Shown: positions 43,736-53,603, numbered from the stretch's first letter. The stretch: DNA of 64,000 nucleotides from Lineus longissimus (GCF_910592395.1 NC_088324.1:1240001-1304000), one strand, 5' to 3'. Numbers and translations: made by a program. The notes: a model not told the origin generated them from the sequence alone.

Positions 43736-44488
43736 GGCTTCGATAGAGTTTATTAATTTTTTCATTGTAAAAGCCCTTGACTTTAGATTACCTTTTGTTG
43801 ATACGCACTGTATAATGCAGTGCATTCTCGGAGTTGAAGCATAGAATTGCGATGATATAATATGTTGCCATCTGCTTAAGACAGTACAATCAACAAGTCC
43901 AATTAATTTAATATAATCGTGCAAAAAACGGAGAGTTAAAAGAATCTCTCGTCCGCGAGAAAAAATAGTAACAGCTCCACAAACGAGAGATTTAGATTGG
44001 TGAAAGCCGCGATTTAAAGCACATGCGACGGTTATCACTTGTTTGGGCCAGTGCTTTACCAGGCGATTACAAGTTTGCCTGCAATGAAACACGAGATCTT
44101 AATGTCGCACAGATCAAGATAAAAAATTGAGACCGCTGCCTCGAAAATGAGGCCCAGTGTAAAATCATTTGTCTTAATGAACTATTTCACGCAGAAGCAG
44201 TGAGATAAGTCCAACCTTGGAAGAGTCAAGGCTAATCAAATTACAAAAGCCCCCTATATTCAAAACTGAGTGTTACCTCACCAATAGCTTGTTTTAAAAG
44301 TTTTCGTCTCTAATCAATGCTTGGTATTACATAATACATATAAATCAACACTGCGTTACAGTCGAATGTGTTAGAATCAGTTATATCATACTGTTTTAGT
44401 GTCAACCAATCGAATGAAGTCTCTTAGGAATGATGGCTTTTACAATGGGGCTTCGATAGAGTTTATTAATTTTTTCATTGTAAAAGCC
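43736..44488. repeat. 40-bp direct repeat flanking the palindrome's inserted arm
   Basis: The 40-bp sequence beginning GGCTTCGATAGAGTTTATTA occurs at 43736-43775 and again at 44449-44488. Copy B of the segmental duplication has a single version at about 63857-63895. The left palindrome arm lies between the two. Confidence 0.9.
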
Positions 44489-45149
44489 ATCATTCCTAAG
44501 AGACTTCATTCGATTGGTTGACACTAAAACAGTATGATATAACTGATTCTAACACATTCGACTGTAACGCAGTGTTGATTTATATGTATTATGTAATACC
44601 AAGCATTGATTAGAGACGAAAACTTTTAAAACAAGCTATTGGTGAGGTAACACTCAGTTTTGAATATAGGGGGCTTTTGTAATTTGATTAGCCTTGACTC
44701 TTCCAAGGTTGGACTTATCTCACTGCTTCTGCGTGAAATAGTTCATTAAGACAAATGATTTTACACTGGGCCTCATTTTCGAGGCAGCGGTCTCAATTTT
44801 TTATCTTGATCTGTGCGACATTAAGATCTCGTGTTTCATTGCAGGCAAACTTGTAATCGCCTGGTAAAGCACTGGCCCAAACAAGTGATAACCGTCGCAT
44901 GTGCTTTAAATCGCGGCTTTCACCAATCTAAATCTCTCGTTTGTGGAGCTGTTACTATTTTTTCTCGCGGACGAGAGATTCTTTTAACTCTCCGTTTTTT
45001 GCACGATTATATTAAATTAATTGGACTTGTTGATTGTACTGTCTTAAGCAGATGGCAACATATTATATCATCGCAATTCTATGCTTCAACTCCGAGAATG
45101 CACTGCATTATACAGTGCGTATCAACAAAAGGTAATCTAAAGTCAAGGG
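43774..45149. repeat. Large palindrome, 674-bp arms, 28-bp spacer
   Basis: Positions pairing to the sum 88923 are complementary from 43774/45149 to 44447/44476. No mismatch was seen in the parts compared, and a 126-codon and a 107-codon frame at 43712-44092 (-) and 44831-45154 (+) are mirror copies of one another. Those frames start M-F-H-C-R-Q-T-C and have no known domain. The near-perfect arms indicate a very recent event or gene conversion. Confidence 0.95.
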
Positions 45150-45816
45150 GTTAATATTCCAAGGCTATTTAGTTTCAGAAGCTACATGTGGTCTACTATT
45201 GAAGAGGATATCCTCAGATTTCCATTGATACCATTCTTGCGTTATTACGGTCTCGCATGACCGAGTAAATTGTAATAGAAAATGACGAGTTCAAATCGAA
45301 AATTTCCAAGTTTGTGCAAGTTGAATGAATACGTTCAAATTGTACGTTTACAAACTTAAAAAGATCAAAACGAACACGATTTTCTCAGGAATTATTTGGC
45401 TTTATTCAGAGATCTTCTTATCTTGTATTTTATGCACCCACACTTTCAACATGCCCTCCGCCTCTTGCAACACAAAGTTCACAGCGATAGAGCATGCCCT
45501 GAACTGCTTGTCTGATCACTGCGCGATTCCTGCGTAAAACATCCACTTCGTGTTGAATTCGGCCCTCCAAGTCATTAAGATCACGGGGAGGAGTCGCAAA
45601 CACCTTGTTTTTCATGTATCCCCAAAGGAAAAAAGTGAGAGATCAGTTTGTAATCGTTTATTTCAATTCACCAAACTTGGACATTTTTGGAGGAATGGTA
45701 TTATTGGAAAGCTGAGGATCTCCTCTTCATTAGTAAACCACAATCATATTGTTAAACTAAATAGTATTGGCATATTAACCCCATGAATTTGGATTACCTT
45801 TTTTTGATACGCACTG
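45113..45816 (-). mobile_element. Tc1/mariner-type element, internally deleted
   Basis: Inverted ends CAGTGCGTATCAACAAAAGG at 45113 and its near-complement ending at 45816 (GATTACCTTTTTTTGATACGCACTG), about 28 bp, flanked by TA on both sides. It contains the C-terminal part of a mariner/IS630-type transposase on the minus strand. 704 bp is about half the size of an intact element. Confidence 0.88.
45430..45615 (-). pseudogene. Mariner-type transposase C-terminal fragment
   Basis: Reads NKVFATPPRDLNDLEGRIQH, then a short helix and Y-R-C-E-L-C-V-A-R-G-G-G-H-V-E. V-Y/F-x-T-P-x-x-D-L-x-D-L-x-x-R-I followed by R-x-x-x-C-x-x-x-x-G-x-H-x-E is the usual end of this transposase group. The DDE/D catalytic region is absent. 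Confidence 0.8.
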
Positions 45817-45979
45817 TATTATGGAAATGTTTGATTTCCAGCTCCCAAGAACAGTCCACGATGCCAGCCACACGGCGCCTACTTGCTCTGTTCGATGCAG
45901 CAGCATTCGGTTATTTTTTGCTAATCAGATTCCTCCTGTCATTCTGTGAACTGGAGTACATATAAAGTGCAAAAATTAC

Positions 45980-46240
45980 ATGGATATCCTAATCTTCGCC
46001 TCGGCTATAGGAAACAAAGAGGTGGTGGATCTATTGATTAAAGCGGGGGCGAATATAGAATGTAAAGACAATGGCGGGAATACTCCAATCATCATTGCCT
46101 CGATTAATGGACACCAAGAGGTGGTGGATCTATTGATTAAAGCGGGGGCGGATATAGAATGTAAAGACAATGACGGGGATACTCCAATCATCATCGCCTC
46201 GATTAAAGGACACCAAGAGGTGGTGGAGCTATTGATTTAA
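45980..46240 (+). CDS. 5' part of ankyrin-cGLR frame, ends at in-frame TAA
   Basis: ATG at 45980 (MDILIFASAIGNKEVVDLLI) opens 2.6 ankyrin repeats in the same frame as the large downstream frame. The TAA at 46238-46240 replaces the AAA (Lys) found in the equivalent position of most later units (LLIKAGA). If translated alone it gives an 86-residue ankyrin stub. An in-frame TGA about 30 bp upstream of the ATG means any earlier coding exon would have to be spliced in. Confidence 0.55.
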   Translation: MDILIFASAIGNKEVVDLLIKAGANIECKDNGGNTPIIIASINGHQEVVDLLIKAGADIECKDNDGDTPIIIASIKGHQEVVELLI

Positions 46241-48320
46241 GCGGGGGCGAATATAGAATGTAAACACAATGACGGGAATACTCCAATCATCATCGCCTCG
46301 ATTAATGGACACCAAGAGGTGGTGGATCTATTGATTAAAGCGGGGGCGAATATAGAATGTAAACACAATGGCGGGAATACTCCAATCATCATCGCCTCGA
46401 TTAATGGATACCAAGAGGTGGTGGATCTATTGATTAAAGCGGGGGCGAATATAGAATGTAAAAGCATTAGCGGGAATACTCCAATCATCATCGCCTCGAT
46501 TAATGGACACCAAGAGGTGGTGGATCTATTGATTAAAGCGGGGGCGAATATAGAACATACCAACAATGAGGGAAGAACTCCGTTTGGTTGTGTTTCGATT
46601 GAAGGACACAAAGAGGTGGTGGATCTATTGATTAAAGCGGGGGCGAATATAGAATGTAAAGACAATGACGGAGATACTCCAATCATCATCGCCTCGATTA
46701 AAGGACACCAAGAGGTGGTGGATCTATTGATTAAAGCGGGGGCGAATATAGAATGTAAACACAATGGTGGGAATACTCCAATCATCATCGCCTCGACTAA
46801 TCGACACCAAGAGGTGGTGGATCTATTGATTAAAGCGGGGGCGAATATAGAATGTAAAGACAATGACGGGAATACTCCAATCATCATCGCCTCGATTAAT
46901 GGACACCAAGAGGTGGTGGATCTATTGATTAAAGCGGGGGCGAATATAGAATGTAAAGACAATGACGGGAATACTCCAATCATCATCGCCTCGATTAATG
47001 GACACCAAGAGGTGGTGGATCTATTGATTAAAGCGGGGGCGAATATAGAATGTAAAGACAATTGCAGGAATACTCCAATCATCATCGCCTCGATTAATGG
47101 ATACAAAGAGGTGGTGGATCTTTTGATTAAAGCGGGGGCGAATATAGAATGTAAAGGCAATGGCGGGAATACTCCAATCATCAACGCCTCGATTAAAGGA
47201 CACCAAGAGGTGGTGGATCTATTGATTAAAGCGGGGGCGGATATAGCATGTAAAGACAATGGCGGGAATACTCCAATCATCATCGCCTCGATTAATGGAC
47301 ACCAAGAGGTGGTGGATCTATTGATTAAAGCGGGGGCGAATATAGAATGTAAAGACAATGGCGGGAATACTCCAATCATCATCGCCTCGATTAATGGACA
47401 CCAAGAGGTGGTGGATCTATTGATTAAAGCGGGGGCGAATATAGAATGTAAAGACAATGGCGGGAATACTCCAATCATCATCGCCTCGATTAAAGGACAC
47501 CAAGAGGTGGTGGATCTATTGATTAAAGCGGGGGCGAATATAAAATGTAAAGACAATGGCGGGAATACTCCAATCATCAATGCCTCGATAAAAGGACACC
47601 AAGAGGTGGTGGATCTATTGATTAAAGCGGGGGCGAATATAGAATGTAAAGACAATGGCGGGAATACTCCAATCATCATCGCCTCGATTAAAGGACACCA
47701 AGAGGTGGTGGATCTATTGATTAAAGCGGGGGCGAATATAAAATGTAAAGACAATGGCGGGAATACTCCAATCATCATCGCCTCGATTAATGGACACCAA
47801 GAGGTGGTTGATCTATTGATTAAAGCGGGGGCGAATATAGAATGTAAAGGCAATGGCGGGAATACTCCAATCATCATCGCCTCGATTAATGGACACCAAG
47901 AGGTGGTGGATCTATTGATTAAAGCGGGGGCGAATATAGAATGTAAAGACAATGGCGGGAATACTCCAATCATCATCGCCTCGACTAATGGACACCAAGA
48001 GGTGGTGGATCTATTGATTAAAGCGGGGGCGAATATAGAATGTAAAGGCAATGGCGGGAATACTCCAATCATCTTCGCCTCGACTAATGGACACCAAGAG
48101 GTGGTGGATCTATTGATTAAAGCGGGGGCGAATATAGAATGTAAAAACATTAGCGGGAATACTCCAATCATCATCGCCTCGACTAATGGACACCAAGAGG
48201 TGGTGGATCTATTGATTAAAGCGGGGGCGAATATAGAATGTAAAGACAAGGACGGGGCTACTCCAATCATCATCGCCTCGACTGAAGGACATAAGGATGT
48301 GGTGGATCTATTAGTTAAAG
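45998..48320 (+). repeat. 99-bp tandem array encoding ankyrin repeats (~23 units)
   Basis: Units of 99 bp (33 codons), consensus G-N-T-P-I-I-I-A-S-I-N-G-H-Q-E-V-V-D-L-L-I-K-A-G-A-N-I-E-C-K-D-N-G, an ankyrin repeat with TPI in place of TPL. Adjacent units are nearly identical in DNA, including silent sites, so they were recently amplified or are being homogenised. The minus strand is also open through most of the array (a period effect). Confidence 0.95.
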
Positions 48321-50461
48321 CGGATGCAATTATTGAAGTCAGTAACTATGAAAACGACACTCCGATAGTTTGCGCAGCTAAATGGGGTAATGTTGAAATT
48401 GTTGACGTTTTGTTGAAAGAAGGTGCTTGTTCCAGAAGTTCTAGTTATGGATCGCTATTAAATATTGGTGCAACGTTTGGTCGACGACGGGTCGTTGAAT
48501 ATATTTTGAGACGCGGGATGTCATTAGAAATCCGTGACTTGAAAGGAAACACCCCACTTCAAAATGCAATCATAAAGGGTCATCTCTCAGTGGTCCAACT
48601 CCTAATAAGGAGTGGAGCAGATACATCCACATCAAACTCTTCGTCGGAGAGTATTATATATTCTGCTGCTTCGTGTGGCCATGCCGATATGGTGAAATAC
48701 TTGGGAAGCAGTGATGCACGGAAGTTATTGGATTTGCCCAATGCCAGTGGATGGTCGCCTATTGCCAAGGCAGTTTCAGGTGGTCATTTTCGGACAGTTA
48801 GACAACTTCATCAGCTTGGAGCTGACATGAACTGCAGCGTAAATGGAAAAGGACTGCTTCATCTAGCAGCTGAGTCCGGTTGCCTAGATATCTATCAATA
48901 TCTTATCATCGCTGGGCTTGACTGCAAACGACCCAACATCCATGGATTGAAGGCTTATGAATGCTTCCCCTTTCAATCAAAACTTAATTATCAAGCAAGC
49001 AACCGATTAGGACATTCCTCCGAACAAAGTCTCTCTTACGTCATGTCGCGATTAAATGAACAATATGCTACACCCGCGTATAGATACAAACTTTCAGAAC
49101 TATCGTGTGTACTGGGACTAGGCAGCGTGAATATCATCGAGGGTGGTGTTTCAGAAACTATCATGGGGTTTGTAAGGGAGAAGGAGGTTGTTAAGGGTTT
49201 AGAGTTATGCGGAAGTTCGGCTGAAGGCACGAAGGTTCAGCTGCCTGATGAAATGGACTTCCTTAGATTGGTACATCCAACTCAATATAATCTCTCTCGA
49301 AACGAAATGGTTGACAACTTACATGGATATAAGTATATAAGAACTAGAAAAATTAAGAACAGGTTTTTATCAAGTAAAGCACTCCATGAGATTCAAAGCC
49401 AAAACCTAGAATCTAGCACAAAAGCCCAAGAGTCTAAAAAAAGCGGAGAAATCCTTTTGCAGGCAGTTGCTGGAGGAGGCGGTGCCAGTGTTCCTGTGAC
49501 TATCAGATGGCCCGATGATAAACCTTTAAAACGCATTGTCTCAGATCATATAGTAACAACCTTACCAGTAGATGATTGGCCTGATGATTGGCAAGATGAT
49601 TGGTCCAATTATGCACTACAGAAAGGAGAATCTGAAAGTGAGGTAACGGCGGACGTTTGTGTTTATCAACGGACCGGATGCATCTTATCTCAAGTTGATG
49701 CTAGAAGAGGATTGGCCAGTGTTCCTGTGACTATCAGAAGGCTTGAAAATATATCATCCAGTCTCCTTATCTCTTTGGATATAGTACCGATATTTCATGT
49801 TGATGATTGGCCAGACGATGCTATCAAGAAGACCTGGCGAATGGACGAGGACACCTTGAGGAAGAGTGGGTATAGGCTGGTCCTGAAACCGCCACACAAG
49901 GACAGTGAGTACGGACGGTTGCTACCCGAGGAAGACAGAGAAAGAATGTTGCGGATCTCCTTCTCTCATCTAGAACCTGTCACAATCGCACCTTTGGATC
50001 CAAGAATCAAAGACGCATACATCACAGCAAAGTGTCTGAGGTCACCTATGGCATGTGGCGTTGTGATTAGAGACACGAACGGCGTCATACATTTCGTCAG
50101 TCACTTCCTTACAAGCTACCTCCTGAAGACAGTCTTCCTCCATAACATAGACGACTTCCTTGAGACAAACAGGAGCCTGCCAGAGATGGTCTACATCATC
50201 TACAGCCAACTTGAGGATTACCTCGGCAAGGGCAACCTACCGTTCTACTGGCAGCCCAGCGTCAATCTGCTGGAAGGCTTGAAACTCAACATAGCCAAGT
50301 CTCATCAAGTCGCCAAGTTGATGAAGGCAATCGTTGGTAGGATGTCCCGCCTGGAGCGTGGTGATGAGAACCATGGTGACGACGCGAGGGAAGATGGGCC
50401 AAGCATTGAAGCCGCTGATGACGAGCCTGACATAGGTTGTTACATCGTCAGATTAGAATAG
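46241..50461 (+). CDS. Ankyrin repeat-Mab-21/cGAS-like nucleotidyltransferase fusion (cGLR)
   Basis: cGAS-like receptors (cGLRs) sense nucleic acid or other ligands and make cyclic dinucleotides that activate STING; other Mab-21 proteins lack activity. Numbering codons from 46319 as 1: about 20 near-identical ankyrin repeats (1-660), seven diverged ones (to ~880), then a Mab-21 domain. The nucleotidyltransferase motif is GSS at 965-967 and E978-x-D980 (LPDEMDF); the third acidic residue is D1154 in LISLDIVPIF followed by HVDDWPDD. The C-terminal helical part has RISFSHLE and FLTSYLLKT (~1262-1271), as in the family. All three metal ligands are present, so catalysis is plausible. No in-frame ATG exists between the TAA at 46238 and 48518. 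No intron was needed in the model. Confidence 0.82.
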   Translation, partial: AGANIECKHNDGNTPIIIASINGHQEVVDLLIKAGANIECKHNGGNTPIIIASINGYQEVVDLLIKAGANIECKSISGNTPIIIASINGHQEVVDLLIKAGANIEHTNNEGRTPFGCVSIEGHKEVVDLLIKAGANIECKDNDGDTPIIIASIKGHQEVVDLLIKAGANIECKHNGGNTPIIIASTNRHQEVVDLLIKAGANIECKDNDGNTPIIIASINGHQEVVDLLIKAGANIECKDNDGNTPIIIASINGHQEVVDLLIKAGANIECKDNCRNTPIIIASINGYKEVVDLLIKAGANIECKGNGGNTPIINASIKGHQEVVDLLIKAGADIACKDNGGNTPIIIASINGHQEVVDLLIKAGANIECKDNGGNTPIIIASINGHQEVVDLLIKAGANIECKDNGGNTPIIIASIKGHQEVVDLLIKAGANIKCKDNGGNTPIINASIKGHQEVVDLLIKAGANIECKDNGGNTPIIIASIKGHQEVVDLLIKAGANIKCKDNGGNTPIIIASINGHQEVVDLLIKAGANIECKGNGGNTPIIIASINGHQEVVDLLIKAGANIECKDNGGNTPIIIASTNGHQEVVDLLIKAGANIECKGNGGNTPIIFASTNGHQEVVDLLIKAGANIECKNISGNTPIIIASTNGHQEVVDLLIKAGANIECKDKDGATPIIIASTEGHKDVVDLLVKADAIIEVSNYENDTPIVCAAKWGNVEIVDVLLKEGACSRSSSYGSLLNIGATFGRRRVVEYILRRGMSLEIRDLKGNTPLQNAIIKGHLSVVQLLIRSGADTSTSNSSSESIIYSAASCGHADMVKYLGSSDARKLLDLPNASGWSPIAKAVSGGHFRTVRQLHQLGADMNCSVNGKGLLHLAAESGCLDIYQYLIIAGLDCKRPNIHGLKAYECFPFQSKLNYQASNRLGHSSEQSLSYVMSRLNEQYATPAYRYKLSELSCVLGLGSVNIIEGGVSETIMGFVREKEVVKGLELCGSSAEGTKVQLPDEMDFLRLVHPTQYNLSRNEMVDNLHGYKYIRTRKIKNRFLSSKALHEIQSQNLESSTKAQESKKSGEILLQAVAGGGGASVPVTIRWPDDKPLKRIVSDHIVTTLPVDDWPDDWQDDWSNYALQKGESESEVTADVCVYQRTGCILSQVDARRGLASVPVTIRRLENISSSLLISLDIVPIFHVDDWPDDAIKKTWRMDEDTLRKSGYRLVLKPPHKDSEYGRLLPEEDRERMLRISFSHLEPVTIAPLDPRIKDAYITAKCLRSPMACGVVIRDTNGVIHFVSHFLTSYLLKTVFLHNIDDFLETNRSLPEMVYIIYSQLEDYLGKGNLPFYWQPSVNLLEGLKLNIAKSHQVAKLMKAIVGRMSRLERGDENHGDDAREDGPSIEAADDEPDIGCYIVRLE
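48518..50461 (+). CDS. Possible shorter start of the cGLR (first ATG after the stop)
   Basis: ATG at 48518-48520 (R-R-G-M-S-L-E-I) is the first in-frame Met downstream of the TAA. A product from here would have four or five ankyrin repeats and the whole nucleotidyltransferase domain, 647 codons. Alternative to read-through, or to splicing an upstream exon into the array. Confidence 0.3.
   Translation: MSLEIRDLKGNTPLQNAIIKGHLSVVQLLIRSGADTSTSNSSSESIIYSAASCGHADMVKYLGSSDARKLLDLPNASGWSPIAKAVSGGHFRTVRQLHQLGADMNCSVNGKGLLHLAAESGCLDIYQYLIIAGLDCKRPNIHGLKAYECFPFQSKLNYQASNRLGHSSEQSLSYVMSRLNEQYATPAYRYKLSELSCVLGLGSVNIIEGGVSETIMGFVREKEVVKGLELCGSSAEGTKVQLPDEMDFLRLVHPTQYNLSRNEMVDNLHGYKYIRTRKIKNRFLSSKALHEIQSQNLESSTKAQESKKSGEILLQAVAGGGGASVPVTIRWPDDKPLKRIVSDHIVTTLPVDDWPDDWQDDWSNYALQKGESESEVTADVCVYQRTGCILSQVDARRGLASVPVTIRRLENISSSLLISLDIVPIFHVDDWPDDAIKKTWRMDEDTLRKSGYRLVLKPPHKDSEYGRLLPEEDRERMLRISFSHLEPVTIAPLDPRIKDAYITAKCLRSPMACGVVIRDTNGVIHFVSHFLTSYLLKTVFLHNIDDFLETNRSLPEMVYIIYSQLEDYLGKGNLPFYWQPSVNLLEGLKLNIAKSHQVAKLMKAIVGRMSRLERGDENHGDDAREDGPSIEAADDEPDIGCYIVRLE
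49484..49840 (+). repeat. 77-codon internal duplication in the catalytic region
   Basis: GCCAGTGTTCCTGTGACTAT occurs at 49484 and again at 49715, exactly 231 bp apart. Aligned, residues 1056-1090 and 1133-1167 share ASVPVTIR...S...IV...VDDWPDD. The second copy has the catalytic-type D1154; the first has His at that place (1077). Confidence 0.85.
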
Positions 50462-51323
50462 CGAGCAAGGTAACTCTCTTGGTCAATCCCATTGAAGACA
50501 TATAGCTTTAAAATTAATAATTCACTCATCTTCGCGTACATTGTATATTCCGAGATGTCGGATATCAGAAAAGAGAATATCCTGATGATAGATCCTCTAG
50601 AATTCATTATAATTCATATCTAAACTTTTTGATGACCTTAAATCATGTTCAAGACATGCATAATTTTTTGACGACCTTAACCTAAATATCCATGTTTGAT
50701 ATCATAGTTTCTGTAGAGAGTTCCATTGCGTAAATTATGCTAATTACAGCAAGTCCTTCTTAGGATGTAAAGACCATACTAAATTACAGCACAGCCGGTA
50801 GAAATAATTCTTTCATTGTCTTTGATTACAGTGACCAATTCCCCTCTTGGTTCAAAAATGCACTTTATTTGAATGAACTATCTAACTACAATATCTCTCG
50901 TATTGGCCTACAATCCACCGAATAGATTCTTGGAGGGCTGGACAATGATTTGTCGTGCCTGACTTAAATAAATCAAATACTGTCATGGTCTTTCGGGCTT
51001 GCTTTCTTTTGTCTATCCCTCCAGCATGCAAGGTGATGGCGTCACGTGAAACCACTTCATACACAATAAATAGTGTTGAGTAATCGCTTTCAGAAGTACA
51101 ATGTGCCTGATATTGATATGTTTATTTCCAGTAATCTTCACCCCGATGAACACTTTGTATGCGAGACGGATGCTCCGGTGTAACCACATCTATGGTTATT
51201 CCCTGACCTCACCCGGCCCCGCCAGTTCAAACCACGAGAGTGCATGTGTACGAGTTGGGCCGACGCGACAGGCGCAGCGGTCGGAGAGAGTCTCTGGCAG
51301 GGTATCTCGGACTTTGGTTCGAA
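50462..51323. other. 3' flank of cGLR gene; no other gene recognised
   Basis: Likely 3' UTR and intergenic DNA. A minus-strand 60-codon frame at 50882-51064 is not recognisable. Confidence 0.4.
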
Positions 51324-51957
51324 ATTCTAAAATACCTTGGTACCGTAAAGTCAACTTTTAAATGAAAAATGCATAAGCCTCGTTCTGAGAGTGGAGTGTT
51401 TTGGACACGCAACCAAGATGCTCTACCAAAGTTCCCTCGGGTTGCACTAAAATGTGGAACCATGCACACAGCTCACTTCAGAAGTTTGAGGCTCTCAAAA
51501 CACTGCTTCAAACACAAATCAGCCAAGGAAGCATCAACCACCCTAAGTTTTTTAATGAGCACTACACATATTTGCCGAGAAAAACGCTCCAAATAGCCCA
51601 TTTGCGCGGATTTTAGCGTCACTTGAGCGAGCCGATCCGGACTTCCTATAGGCGCTGCCGTAACATAATGTAAACAACGGCGCTACCGGCGCTCCGGGCA
51701 GGCGATGGATGGAATTTGCCAAATTCGCACATATTCAAGTTATTTCGTGGCCTATCTTTTTAAGTTTGAGGTATTTTAGAATAGAAATTGAACCCTCGGC
51801 TTCGGACCTTGGTTGAGTTACCAAGACACTCTCGGGTGGAGCTAAAATTTCGTCCAAACCCTCGCCTGTCGGCTCGGGTTTGGACTGTATTTTAGCTCCA
51901 CCCTCGAGTGTCTTGGTAACTCAACCAAGGTCCTCCGCCTCGGGTTCAATTCCTTAA
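51324..51957 (+). repeat. Composite foldback element, copy 3 of 3
   Basis: Same body as copy 1 (5498-6132), starting ATTCTAAAATACCTTGG, then the hairpin at about 51786-51951. In this copy the loop and part of the left arm are in opposite orientation compared with copies 1 and 2 (CTCGCCTGTCGGCTCG instead of CGAGCCGATAGGCGAG). Confidence 0.85.
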
Positions 51958-53370
51958 TCGAAAGCCTCAAGTGCGTCAGGACCTTCAAAGCCAAGTGGTA
52001 GGGAATTCGTTCTCGAAATCAGTGACACCGGGCTCAAAATAGCTGCTATGTTGACTTTGAGAGAGAGAATGGTGAGGGATCGTGTGGTGTACAAAGGAAA
52101 ACAAGCACGACCGTAACATTTTAGAAAACTTCTGAAATTATTCAGACCCCCTCCACCTCTTACAACTCTCCGTTATTCAGAGATGAAATTGCAAAACTGT
52201 AGACTTTCCGAGGTTGGGGACACATCACGGAGATGATATACCAAATGTTCACCACTTCTGAAAAAAAGTATCAGAACTTTCAGATTTTGGTAAAAAATGC
52301 ACCCCCTAATTTTCGATGATTTCTGAAGTTTAACAATCTATTTTTTACTTTTAACTATGAAATTAATACAAAGGCGACACATTGGCATTGTTCATCTCGA
52401 TTGAGTTGAATGTTGGATGGCATCCAACGACAATGCGTATATTATCTACATGGGGCTTGGCTTACATATCCAGACACTCTCAGATCGGTATTATGACATA
52501 GGAAGTTGGATGTTGCACTCAATTCCTTTCATAGTACTTATGAGTTACTTACACCCTTTGATATGCTGACTGCATGGGTGAACAAAGGTATGGACTGGTA
52601 TATCTTGTATTGACATGTTAACTTGTATTGATATTGTAATTGCATGAGGTAGGGTAGCTACCTTATAACCTTGATATCCTTATGTATTGAATTGTATAAA
52701 TTGTATTGTCATGTATTTACATGTATAAACTTGTATCGACTTATATTGTATTATGTTCGGTGTAACTTTTTATAATTATATGTGTCACAATATTATATGG
52801 TAGAAGTCAGAAGGCCTAGAGATTGCAAGCTATTTGAAGCCAGTCTATTACTATCATAACATTGTATTGCAAGAGAGTCACATTCATTATTTCCTATATT
52901 TTGTGAGTAACATTTAAGAGTGTGAAGCCTGGTAGGCCCTGTCACAAGTTCTAAATGATCAAGTGATTACGGTTTTATATACGCTTGTAATGACTCTCAT
53001 TACAGAATGACTGCAAACTTGTGGATGGATATAGATTGAATACTCGTTAAGGTGATGCTATATAGTGCCTCCATGTTGCCAGTCAACAAGAATTCATCCA
53101 AAATATCCACAAACTGGTAAAAGTGTTACTCGGAGAACATAATAGTTTGCGTTGCGTCCGAACAACATGTTATATGACAAAGACAAGCAAGTGCTTTTAC
53201 TTCAATTTTGTGCAGAAAGCTTTGTGTACATGTACAGTACATATAGCGTTTTAGATAAAATCACCCGCCAGTCTCTTTCATATGAGCCATTATCTTGTCC
53301 TATTTGTTGGTGTTTGAATCCGGTGTTCCTAATACATTAACATAATAAAGAGTGACTATATAGTTTCACC
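51958..53370. other. No gene recognised
   Basis: AT-rich; a degenerate TTGTATTGACATG-type repeat fills about 52595-52760. Only short frames. Confidence 0.45.
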
Positions 53371-53374
53371 TTAA

Positions 53375-53599
53375 GGGTTGACAATAGGTACCGCCATTTT
53401 GTCGAGTCCTCCAAATCCTAAAGCCTTTAGAGCTCTTTCAAAACATAGTGAAAGCTCATTTCAAGGGCTGGAGTCTGTTTATTGCTTTCCAGAGAACAGC
53501 CTCCAGGGTTTTAAATGAGCATTCACTACATTTTGAAGGTGTTCTAATCGCTTTTTGATTGCAATTTCTAGCCAAAATGGCGGTACCTATAGTCAACCC
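53375..53599. mobile_element. 225-bp MITE with TTAA target duplication
   Basis: The inverted ends GGGTTGACAATAGGTACCGC and its near-complement run for about 30 bp and are flanked by TTAA at 53371-53374 and 53600-53603. TTAA duplications are typical of piggyBac-type elements, although the GGG terminus is not their standard end. No coding capacity. Confidence 0.75.
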
Positions 53600-53603
53600 T
53601 TAA

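Noticed and set aside
46237-48273. 678-codon minus-strand frame opposite the ankyrin array
   Set aside because: Mirror of the ankyrin-coding repeats; no independent composition or domain.
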